This document shows positions 1-5,747 of a stretch of 12,535 nucleotides of DNA, piece by piece. The stretch's first letter is position 1; the number at the start of each line of letters is the position of its first letter. Under the pieces are notes generated by a model. It was not told where the DNA came from and made no database searches. It saw nothing but the letters and a program-made list of their open reading frames with translations. The DNA comes from an uncultured Eubacteriales bacterium. GTDB taxonomy: Bacteria > Bacillota > Clostridia > Oscillospirales > Oscillospiraceae. The stretch covers positions 1 through 12,535 of the forward strand of contig USQL01000065.1 in NCBI GenBank assembly GCA_900556935.1, read 5' to 3'. A program made the position numbers and the translations under genes.

Positions 1-13
1 TTTTGCCAAAAAG

Positions 14-22
14 TTATCCACA
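14..22 (+). promoter_or_regulatory. Perfect consensus DnaA box, isolated
   Basis: TTATCCACA matches the bacterial DnaA box at all nine positions. No second box is seen nearby and no AT-rich unwinding region, so this is not an origin. It lies just past the terminator of the minus-strand membrane-protein gene. A chance match in a window this size is unlikely but possible (roughly 0.1 expected on both strands). Confidence 0.4.
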
Positions 23-37
23 GCCTTGATGGGTAAG

Positions 38-74
38 AAAAAGCAGACCCTTTCCATTTTGGAAAAGAGTCTGC
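38..74 (-). terminator. Rho-independent terminator of the DUF308 gene
   Basis: On the minus strand, GCAGAC and GTCTGC arms (69-74 and 43-48) enclose an inner stem CTTTTCC/GGAAAG with one bulged base and an AAAAT loop. The hairpin is followed by five U (plus-strand A38-A42). It lies 45 bases past the stop codon of the 119-703 gene and is oriented to end that transcript. Confidence 0.75.
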
Positions 75-118
75 GATTTGCTTTTGGGGTTATTTAACAG
101 CCCCTTAAATTTTGCGCT

Positions 119-703
119 TTACAGCCGGTCCCACTCTACGTCGATGATTCGGTCCTTCTTACTCTCCCGCACTGCCTTAGAGATGCAGTATATGGAATAG
201 AAATTCTGAATGCTGCCCACAATCAGGCAGATACCGACGGCCATCATCAGCGCGGAAGCACCGGTGAAGGGGTTAAACAGCAGGTAGAAGCCCAGCACGG
301 TATCGAGAATGCCCAGCACCAGGAAGCCGCCCCAGTTCCGCAGACCAAACCGGCGCATCTCCAAGGCGACCTGGATATCCAGGACGCTGCCAAAGAGAAT
401 GTAGATACCGGCGGCCATGGGAAGAATCGCCGTGGCATCCTGGGGATGCATCAGAAGCAGGAGCCCCGCCAGAATGTACAGGATGCCCGCCCCCAGGTCA
501 AACCGGAAAAACAGCCCCGCGAAACCCAGCCGGAAGTAGCGAACCAATTTGTAAACACCGGCAACGGCGCAGAGAATGCCCAAAAGAATGCAGACGGTCA
601 TAGCGGAGACATCCGGCCAGACCAGCATCACAATGCCCAGAATCAGCATACAAACGCTGACCACAATGGCAGCAGCCTGAAAACGTTTCCAAAGTTCTTT
701 CAT
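119..703 (-). CDS. DUF308 / HdeD-like integral membrane protein
   Basis: The 194-residue protein is almost entirely hydrophobic, with about six membrane segments arranged as repeated helical pairs and short glycine-rich turns, then a charged cytosolic tail (ESKKDRIIDVEWDRL). That layout and length fit the DUF308 family, which includes the E. coli acid-resistance membrane protein HdeD. The biochemical role is unknown in Firmicutes. The start is supported by AAGGAGG seven bases upstream. The gene has its own promoter (732-760) and terminator (38-74), so it appears monocistronic, although the ohrR operon upstream has no visible terminator and could read into it. Family assignment is from overall sequence character, not from a catalytic motif. 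Confidence 0.75.
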   Translation of the reverse strand: MKELWKRFQAAAIVVSVCMLILGIVMLVWPDVSAMTVCILLGILCAVAGVYKLVRYFRLGFAGLFFRFDLGAGILYILAGLLLLMHPQDATAILPMAAGIYILFGSVLDIQVALEMRRFGLRNWGGFLVLGILDTVLGFYLLFNPFTGASALMMAVGICLIVGSIQNFYSIYCISKAVRESKKDRIIDVEWDRL

Positions 704-731
704 AAAGCGCCCTCCTTTTTACTCTGGCTTG

Positions 732-760
732 ACTATACCACGGGTTTTCGAAGGCGGCAA
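732..760 (-). promoter_or_regulatory. Sigma-A promoter for the DUF308 gene
   Basis: On the minus strand, TTGCCG (755-760) and TATAGT (732-737) are separated by 17 bases. The predicted start of transcription is near 725, about 20 bases before the start codon at 703. Confidence 0.6.
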
Positions 761-790
761 TAGACAAAAATGGAAATTTGATAACATGGG

Positions 791-1222
791 CTACAGCTCC
801 ATGGCCTTTAGCAGCTTCCGCAGAAGCGTTCCCAGCTGCTTGGCCTCCTCCGGCTCCAGGGCCACACAGGCATGCATCCGCGGGGGGACCTCCAGCGCCT
901 GCTCCCGCAGGGCAAGGCCCTGGGGGGTCAGAGTGACCAGGAGGTTTCGCTCGTCGCAGGGGTCCCGGCGGCGGGTTACATAGTGCTTCTGCTCCAGCTT
1001 TTTCAGCAGCGGGGTCAGGGTGCCGGAGTCTAAGTACAGGTGGGCCCCCAGGTCCTTGGCGCTGATTTCCCGGTGCTCCCAGAGAACCAGCATGGCGATA
1101 TACTGGGTATAGGTCAGGTCCAGCCCGTCCAGAACGGGCTTGTACCGCCGGACCACCTCCTTGGCGCAGGCATAGAGGGGAAAGCACAGCTGGTTTTCCA
1201 GCTTTAGTTCCTCATAGGCCAT
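791..1222 (-). CDS. ohrR: OhrR-type MarR-family organic peroxide sensor/repressor
   Basis: The 143-residue protein has the OhrR hallmarks: LENQLCFPLY with the reactive cysteine at Cys13, and Tyr27 and Tyr38 at the spacing of the cysteine-hydrogen-bonding tyrosines of Bacillus OhrR. The winged-helix recognition segment LYLDSGTLTPLLKKLEQ is followed by the wing DERNLLVTLT. In this family, oxidation of the cysteine by organic peroxide releases the repressor from DNA. Cys119 lies near where two-cysteine OhrR proteins carry their resolving cysteine; Cys19 and Cys89 are extra. The start at 1222 is chosen because an upstream ATG at 1273 would encode a tail made of out-of-frame thioredoxin sequence; the chosen ATG is four bases past the trxA stop, implying translational coupling. 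It is the last gene of trxB-trxA-ohrR and no ohr peroxidase gene is present here. Confidence 0.88.
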   Translation of the reverse strand: MAYEELKLENQLCFPLYACAKEVVRRYKPVLDGLDLTYTQYIAMLVLWEHREISAKDLGAHLYLDSGTLTPLLKKLEQKHYVTRRRDPCDERNLLVTLTPQGLALREQALEVPPRMHACVALEPEEAKQLGTLLRKLLKAMEL

Positions 1223-1226
1223 GGCC

Positions 1227-1535
1227 TTACAGGTGCTTTTCCAGGAAGGCCTGAATGGCGGGCTGGGGCTCAAAGCCGATGGTCCGGTCCACCTCCTGGC
1301 CGTTTTTCAGAACGACCACGCAGGGGATGCTGCTGACCCGGTATTCCTGGGCCAGGGCGAAATTTTCGTCCACGTCAATGCTGTAAAACGCCATGTCCGG
1401 CAGGTCGTGGGCCACGCTTTCCAGGACGGGGGCCAGCATCTTACAGGGACCGCACCACTGAGCGGAAAAATCCAGGACGGCCAGGGGCTTGCCGCAGGCT
1501 TCGGTCAAATCGTTGTTGGTAATCTTGGTAATCAT
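1227..1535 (-). CDS. trxA: Thioredoxin
   Basis: The 102-residue protein has a single thioredoxin fold with the catalytic WCGPC at residues 27-31 and the cis-proline segment SSIPC around Pro71. It is a cytosolic dithiol reductant for ribonucleotide reductase, peroxiredoxins and similar partners. The conserved buried Asp (D22) and the KxxxP after the active site are in place, and the length is typical. Its start overlaps the trxB stop by four bases (ATGA), so the two are translationally coupled and the reductase is its presumed partner. A cysteine immediately after the cis-proline (Cys72) and one at position 14 are less usual. Confidence 0.95.
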   Translation of the reverse strand: MITKITNNDLTEACGKPLAVLDFSAQWCGPCKMLAPVLESVAHDLPDMAFYSIDVDENFALAQEYRVSSIPCVVVLKNGQEVDRTIGFEPQPAIQAFLEKHL

Positions 1536-2410
1536 AATTTTGTCTCCTTTTCTTTTTGTTCTGCCAGATAGGCAACGGCGCTGAGGGCGGCCATGTTGCC
1601 CTGTCCGGCGGCTTTCACATATTGATAGGGGGTGCCGGTCACATCGCCGCAGGCGAAAAGGCCGGGCAGGTTGGTTCTCATCTGCAGGTCCACCTGAATG
1701 TGATTCCCCTGGGTCTGAATTCCGGGCACCAGCTTGTCCGGGGCCACGGCATCCCGCAGGACGAACACACCGTCTACCGGATATTCTGCCCCGGAAACGG
1801 TTTTTATACCCGTCACCTGCCGCTGCCCCAGAATGGCGCTGGGCTTGTCCCGCACCACAGTGACTTTGGGAGAAACAGTCACATCATGGGGTGCGGCAGG
1901 GAAGTAGAGAACCTTTTCGCAGCTCTCGGCCAGAAAATCCGCCTCCCGGCAGCTGTGGCCGGAATAGCCAACGACCGCGACGGTTTTCCCGCGGTAGAAA
2001 TGGGCATCGCAGGTGGCGCAGTAGCTTACCCCCCGGCCCAGAAGCTCGTTTTCACCGGGCAGGGGCTTGGCGGTGACCACCCCCGCGGCCAGAATGACGG
2101 TGCGGGCCTCCACCAGCTCATCCGGGGTCTGGAGGGCGAAATAGTCCCCCATGGCGTAAACCGCCGTGACCTGCTTTTCGGTGATGGGGATTTCCAGACT
2201 GTCCAACTGCTCCCGGAAGGCCCGGGCCAGTTCTTGCCCGGATACATTGGGAAGACCGGGGTAATTGAGGATGGAGTGGGCCTTTTCCAGCTTTTCGCTC
2301 AGATGCCGAGAGCCGAAGAGAATCAGATTTTTCCCCCGCACCTTGGCGGTGATCGCCGCGGAAACCCCGCCGGGCCCGGTGCCGATAATGGCAATATCGT
2401 ATCGCTCCAT
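1532..2410 (-). CDS. trxB: Flavin thioredoxin reductase, clostridial ferredoxin-dependent-like type
   Basis: The 292-residue flavoprotein has the FAD-binding GTGPGG at residues 10-15, the redox pair CATC at 131-134, and a C-terminal FAD segment LFACGDVTG around 251-259. It passes electrons to the thioredoxin encoded next. The second nucleotide-binding region reads VVGYSGHSCREADF (147-160), where NADPH-dependent enzymes have a GGGDSA-type turn, and no HRR motif follows. This pattern, together with AMGDYFA and FVLRDAVAPDKLVPG, resembles as I recall it the Clostridium enzymes shown to use ferredoxin rather than NADPH. The start is supported by GAGAGG upstream. First gene of the operon, behind the promoter at 2453-2480. 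The electron donor is an inference. Confidence 0.88.
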   Translation of the reverse strand: MERYDIAIIGTGPGGVSAAITAKVRGKNLILFGSRHLSEKLEKAHSILNYPGLPNVSGQELARAFREQLDSLEIPITEKQVTAVYAMGDYFALQTPDELVEARTVILAAGVVTAKPLPGENELLGRGVSYCATCDAHFYRGKTVAVVGYSGHSCREADFLAESCEKVLYFPAAPHDVTVSPKVTVVRDKPSAILGQRQVTGIKTVSGAEYPVDGVFVLRDAVAPDKLVPGIQTQGNHIQVDLQMRTNLPGLFACGDVTGTPYQYVKAAGQGNMAALSAVAYLAEQKEKETKL

Positions 2411-2428
2411 AGCGGAACCTCTCTTTCG

Positions 2429-2443
2429 TACAATCTAATTTTT
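2429..2443 (-). promoter_or_regulatory. Candidate OhrR operator downstream of the trxB start of transcription
   Basis: The plus strand reads TACAATCTAATTTTT, which agrees with the known Bacillus OhrR site TACAATTAAATTGTA at 11 of 15 positions, including a perfect left half. It sits a few bases inside the predicted transcript from the promoter at 2453-2480, a position suited to repression. Given that the operon encodes an OhrR, autoregulation is a reasonable inference, but the region is AT-rich and the right half is weak. Confidence 0.4.
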
Positions 2444-2449
2444 CTATAT

Positions 2450-2467
2450 TTAATTTTACACAATTAA
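2450..2467. promoter_or_regulatory. Inverted repeat over the -10 element, second candidate operator
   Basis: Six-base arms TTAATT and AATTAA are separated by six bases. The repeat covers the -10 element and part of the spacer of the trxB promoter. It could be the binding site of OhrR or of another dimeric repressor; low sequence complexity limits confidence. Confidence 0.35.
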
Positions 2468-2480
2468 TCGAAAAAGTCAA
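2453..2480 (-). promoter_or_regulatory. Sigma-A promoter of trxB-trxA-ohrR
   Basis: On the minus strand TTGACT (2475-2480) and TAAAAT (2453-2458) are separated by 16 bases. Transcription is predicted to begin near 2446, giving a leader of about 35 bases before the trxB start. Confidence 0.7.
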
Positions 2481-2500
2481 GAGGAAAAATTTTCCGTCCA

Positions 2501-2727
2501 ACAGGGGAAACCCTGCGGCAGTGCGCCGATATGCTCAGCCCCCTTGCCGGTAAGAAAGAGCAGACCGTGACGGTTACCTGCGACAGCGATCCCCCATCTT
2601 CGCCATGACCGCCAACACCTTCGCCAGCGACAGGCGAAAATGTCGGGAGGCCGGTATGAACGGCTATATCCCCAAGCCCGTGAGCGTCAAGGACATTGAG
2701 GACGCATTGACGGAAATCCATAGCTAA
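2501..2727 (+). pseudogene. Remnant of a hybrid histidine kinase / response regulator
   Basis: Two pieces in different frames are recognisable. The 5' piece (2501-2604) translates around TLRQCADMLSPLAGKKEQTV, resembling the stretch between dimerisation and ATPase domains of hybrid kinases. The 3' piece (2593-2727) gives IFAMTANTF, then AGMNGYIPKPVSVKDIEDAL and a stop, which is the end of a receiver domain including the conserved Lys-Pro and the helix after it. The ATPase domain and most of the receiver, including the phosphorylated Asp, are missing, and there is a frame change at about 2593. No start codon or ribosome site is seen. The nearby terminator at 2737 probably belonged to the intact gene. 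It is a decayed, non-functional signalling gene. Confidence 0.7.
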
Positions 2728-2736
2728 ACCGCGCAC

Positions 2737-2770
2737 CCCCTGAGAAGTTTGCCTCAGGGGAAGCGTTTTT
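2737..2770 (+). terminator. Rho-independent terminator after the kinase remnant
   Basis: Perfect eight-base arms CCCCTGAG and CTCAGGGG with an eight-base loop are followed within six bases by a T run (AAGCGTTTTTGCG). It begins ten bases past the stop of the receiver remnant. Confidence 0.7.
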
Positions 2771-2777
2771 GCGTTTT

Positions 2778-2957
2778 ACAATGGAAACAGTGGACTGTCA
2801 GGTGTGACTGTGGAGGGGCCCGAAAATCATATCCTCGTAAACCGTAGGCACGTCCATCTCCAGGGGGGATGGACCGAAGAAGCCCCCTAGGGGGATTCCT
2901 GTGCCCCACACAGGGCTACGCCTGTTTTTCGGCACAAAACATCGCGCTGACCATTGT
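2778..2957 (+). ncRNA. Candidate structured RNA (nested stems with three hairpins)
   Basis: Complementary segments nest in order: ACAATG (2778-2783) with CATTGT (2952-2957), GTCAG (2797-2801) with CTGAC (2947-2951), CCGAAAA (2820-2826) with TTTTCGG (2926-2932), and CGTAG (2843-2847) with CTACG (2916-2920). Inside are three hairpins: GTCCATC/GATGGAC (2852-2874), the palindrome CCCCCTAGGGGG (2883-2894) and CCTGTG/CACAGG (2898-2914). The overall size resembles 6S RNA, but I cannot assign a family. No convincing promoter precedes it, its end overlaps the next operon's -35 element, and the opposite strand could encode a short protein remnant instead. Treat as a hypothesis. Confidence 0.3.
2798..2857 (-). 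pseudogene. Possible 5' remnant of a radical SAM gene
   Basis: The minus strand encodes MDVPTVYEDMIFGPLHSHT and a stop. The VYEDMIFGPLHS part resembles the beginning of a radical SAM family that continues with SRRLG and a cysteine motif; here it diverges after HS. A GTG at 2851 has GGAG six bases upstream, as expected for a start. The match is only about a dozen residues, is recalled rather than searched, and overlaps the structured region, so it may be coincidence. Confidence 0.2.
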
Positions 2958-2982
2958 TTTGCCGTGTTTCCTGTGCTATAAT
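2954..2982 (+). promoter_or_regulatory. Extended -10 promoter of the bacteriocin export operon
   Basis: TTGTTT (2954-2959) and a perfect TATAAT (2977-2982) are 17 bases apart, and TGC directly before the -10 forms an extended -10 element. The predicted start near 2989 leaves a leader of about 64 bases. Confidence 0.75.
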
Positions 2983-2998
2983 AAACTTGATTTTATAC

Positions 2999-3020
2999 CG
3001 GCAGGGTGGTTTGCCTGCCG
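2999..3020 (+). promoter_or_regulatory. Hairpin in the leader of the export operon
   Basis: Perfect seven-base arms CGGCAGG and CCTGCCG enclose an eight-base loop about ten bases into the predicted transcript. No T run follows, so it is not a simple terminator. It may protect the 5' end or be a regulatory element. Confidence 0.45.
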
Positions 3021-3052
3021 CGTCAGTTTGATTAGAAAGGTTGCTGCCACAT

Positions 3053-3553
3053 ATGAATGAGACCAATCAGGACACTTCCTCCACCATTTTCCGGAAGGAC
3101 GCGGTGGACAAGCTGAACTCTCCCGAACGGCTGGACGAATATCTGCGGGTCACCAGGCCCAGCACCTGGCTCCTCTTGGGTGCCATTGCGGCGCTGCTAA
3201 TCGGTGCGTGCGTGTGGTCCGTGTTTGGACACATGGATACCATTGTCTCCACCGCGGCCTGGGTGATGGAGGACGAGACCGTCTGCTATGTCCGCGCCGA
3301 CGATGTGGCCAAGCTGCAGCCCGGCATGGAGGTGAAGGTGAGCGGGGAAGTGATGACGGTTGTGTCCATTGCCGAAACGCCTACCCGTGTCAACCAGGCG
3401 GAGCTGGGCACGTATCTGTTGACCGTAGGCGGTCTGCAGGAGGGCGAGTGGGTCTATACCGCGGTCCTTAGCGGAGGCAGCCTGCCCGCCGGCATCTACC
3501 CCGCGGAGATTGTGGTGGAGAGCATTGCGCCTATGAGCTTTATTTTGAATTGA
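3053..3553 (+). CDS. Short HlyD-like adaptor of an NHLM-type bacteriocin exporter
   Basis: The 166-residue protein starts with a cytosolic segment (FRKDAVDKLNSPERLDEYLRV, residues 13-33) typical of NHLM/NHLP secretion proteins. One membrane helix follows (about 39-58), then an extracellular beta-rich part with LQPGMEVKVSGEVMTVVSI, as in the barrel domain of HlyD-type adaptors. Such adaptors join the ABC transporter to help peptide export. It is much shorter than usual family members: the long coiled-coil hairpin and lipoyl-like halves are absent. ATG 3053 is preferred over an in-frame TTG at 3041, which abuts the AGAAAGG ribosome site; from the ATG the spacing is 12. First gene of the operon, ending eight bases before the next start. 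Confidence 0.72.
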   Translation: MNETNQDTSSTIFRKDAVDKLNSPERLDEYLRVTRPSTWLLLGAIAALLIGACVWSVFGHMDTIVSTAAWVMEDETVCYVRADDVAKLQPGMEVKVSGEVMTVVSIAETPTRVNQAELGTYLLTVGGLQEGEWVYTAVLSGGSLPAGIYPAEIVVESIAPMSFILN

Positions 3554-3561
3554 GGCACCCT

Positions 3562-5736
3562 ATGAAGACAAAACAGAACGTGCCTTTAAAGAGGGGCTGC
3601 GCCAAGGTTCCTGTGATGATTCAGATGGAGGCGCTGGAGTGCGGTGCCAGCTGCCTGACCATGATTTTGGCCTATTATGGAAAATGGCTCGCGCCGGAGC
3701 AGGTGCGGTCCGACTGCGCGGTCTCCCGGGACGGTGTCAACGCGGGAAATATGGTCCGGGCCGCCAGAAGCTATGGCCTGACGGCCAAGGGCTACCGCAC
3801 GGAGGTGGAGGCCCTGAAGGATGGGCCCTTCCCCTGCATCATCCACTGGAATTTTAACCACTTTGTGGTGCTGGATGGGTTTACGAAAAAGGGAAATCCC
3901 GTTCTCAACGACCCCGCCCGGGGCCGGACGGAGATTACCCTGAAGGATCTGGAGGATGCCTACACCGGCATCCAGATCTGCCTGGAGCCCGGGGAGAACT
4001 TCGAGCCCAGCGGTGCCCCCAAGAGCGTTTTGCAGTTTGCCCGCCGCCGTCTGCACGGTACGGGCCCGGCTTTCGCCTTCGTGGCCCTGACCAGCCTGAT
4101 TACCGCCTTAATCGGCGTGATTTCTCCCGGCTTCAGCCGCGTTTTTATCGACAGGCTTCTGAGCAACCAGAATCCGGAATGGGCCGTGCCCTTCCTGATT
4201 GCCACCTTTGCCATGGCGATGCTGCAGTTTGCCATCTCCTGCTCGGAAATTTTCAGCAACCTGCGCATCAACGGCAAATTCGATGTGGTGGGCAATGCCC
4301 AGTTTGTGTGGAAGCTGTTCCACCTGCCCATTGGATTCTTTACCCAGCGCTCCACGGCGGACCTGCTTCAGCGGCAGTCTGCCAACGCCTCCGTTGCCTC
4401 CACCATGGTAAACCTTTTGTCCCCGCTGCTGCTGAAGCTGGGCATGGCGATTTTCTATCTGGTGGTCATGCTGCGCTACAGCCTGGTCCTGAGCCTGATT
4501 GGCATGCTGTCGCTGGTTGTTGACATGGCCTTTTCCAACTATCTGTCCAGGCGCCGGATGGACGTTTCCCGGGTGCAGATGCGGGATGCCGCCAAGCTGT
4601 CCTCGGCCGGGATGCAGTGCATCGAGATGATCGAAACCATCAAGTCCAGCGGTGCCGAGGAGGGCTATTTCCGCCGCTGGAGCGGCTATCAGGCCAGCGT
4701 CAACAGCGTCTCTGTGCGCCACGAGCGCAAGGAAATGACCATGAATCTGCTGCCTTCCTTCCTGAGCATGGTTTGCGATACCGCGATTCTGATTATCGGT
4801 GTGCTCTTCATCATGGAGGGAAAGTTCACCTACGGCATGGTCATGGCCTTCCAGGGCTATCTCGGCAGCTTTACGGGCCCTGTTCAGAGCCTGCTCAGCG
4901 CGCGGCAGCAGATCCAGGAAATGCGCACCCAGATGGAGCGTATTGACGATGTGATGGAATACCCGGATGACCCCATCTTCTCCGCAAAGTCGGTCGATGC
5001 GGACAATTTTGATAAGCTCAGCGGGAATGTGGAGATTAAAGATCTCACCTTCGGCTACAACCGCCTGAAGGAGCCCCTCATCAGCAACCTGAACCTGACC
5101 CTGACTCCGGGCAAGAAAATCGCCCTGGTGGGCGGCTCCGGCTGCGGCAAATCCACGGTGGCAAAGCTGGTTTCCGGGCTCTATCAGCCCTGGAGCGGAG
5201 AAATCCTGTTCGATGGCAAGCCCATTTCCCAGATTGACCGCAGTGTCTTTACCGGCTCTGTGGCGGTGGTTGACCAGGATATCACCCTGTTTGCCGACAC
5301 CATTGCCAACAATATCAAGATGTGGGACGACTCCATCGAGGATTTTGAGATGATTATGGCCGCCCGGGATGCCCAGATTCACACGGACATCATGCGGCGG
5401 GATGGCGGCTACCAGCACAGGCTGCTGGAAAACGGCGCGGACCTCTCCGGCGGACAGCGCCAGCGGCTGGAAATTGCCCGGGTGCTGGCCCAGGACCCCA
5501 CCATCATCATTCTGGACGAGGCAACCAGCGCCCTGGATGCCAAGACGGAATTCAATGTGGTAAACGCTATCGCCCAGCGGGGCATTACCTGCATCGTGGT
5601 GGCCCACCGGCTCTCCACCATCCGGGACTGCGACGAAATCCTGGTCATGGACCACGGCCATGTGATGGAGCGGGGGACACATGAGGAACTCTATGCCAAG
5701 GGCGGCCTGTATACCCGCCTGGTCAGCAACGAATAA
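3562..5736 (+). CDS. NHLM-type peptidase-containing ABC transporter (C39 peptidase, permease, ATPase)
   Basis: The 724-residue protein is a complete bacteriocin exporter. An N-terminal C39 cysteine peptidase (about 1-140) has the oxyanion Gln21, catalytic Cys27 in LECGASC, His100 in NHFVVLDG and Asp117 in NDPA. A six-helix permease domain occupies about 165-450. The ATPase has Walker A GGSGCGKST at 524-532, signature LSGGQ at 628-632, Walker B Asp652 with catalytic Glu653, and switch His682. The peptidase removes a leader, typically after a double glycine, while the transporter exports the peptide. All catalytic residues are intact, so it should be active. ATG 3562 is chosen over TTG 3550 because GAGG lies six bases before it. 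It is followed by its partner transporter after an 11-base gap. Confidence 0.92.
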   Translation: MKTKQNVPLKRGCAKVPVMIQMEALECGASCLTMILAYYGKWLAPEQVRSDCAVSRDGVNAGNMVRAARSYGLTAKGYRTEVEALKDGPFPCIIHWNFNHFVVLDGFTKKGNPVLNDPARGRTEITLKDLEDAYTGIQICLEPGENFEPSGAPKSVLQFARRRLHGTGPAFAFVALTSLITALIGVISPGFSRVFIDRLLSNQNPEWAVPFLIATFAMAMLQFAISCSEIFSNLRINGKFDVVGNAQFVWKLFHLPIGFFTQRSTADLLQRQSANASVASTMVNLLSPLLLKLGMAIFYLVVMLRYSLVLSLIGMLSLVVDMAFSNYLSRRRMDVSRVQMRDAAKLSSAGMQCIEMIETIKSSGAEEGYFRRWSGYQASVNSVSVRHERKEMTMNLLPSFLSMVCDTAILIIGVLFIMEGKFTYGMVMAFQGYLGSFTGPVQSLLSARQQIQEMRTQMERIDDVMEYPDDPIFSAKSVDADNFDKLSGNVEIKDLTFGYNRLKEPLISNLNLTLTPGKKIALVGGSGCGKSTVAKLVSGLYQPWSGEILFDGKPISQIDRSVFTGSVAVVDQDITLFADTIANNIKMWDDSIEDFEMIMAARDAQIHTDIMRRDGGYQHRLLENGADLSGGQRQRLEIARVLAQDPTIIILDEATSALDAKTEFNVVNAIAQRGITCIVVAHRLSTIRDCDEILVMDHGHVMERGTHEELYAKGGLYTRLVSNE

Positions 5737-5747
5737 GGAGGTGCCCA

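Noticed and set aside
498..1187. 229-codon open frame on the minus strand spanning the DUF308 and ohrR genes
   Set aside because: It runs out of frame through two genes with clear family motifs; its proline/arginine/glycine-rich translation is typical of a GC-rich shadow.
2869..3060. 63-codon plus-strand frame as a bacteriocin precursor
   Set aside because: No ribosome site, no leader or double-glycine motif; it spans the promoter of the export operon and overlaps the adaptor start.
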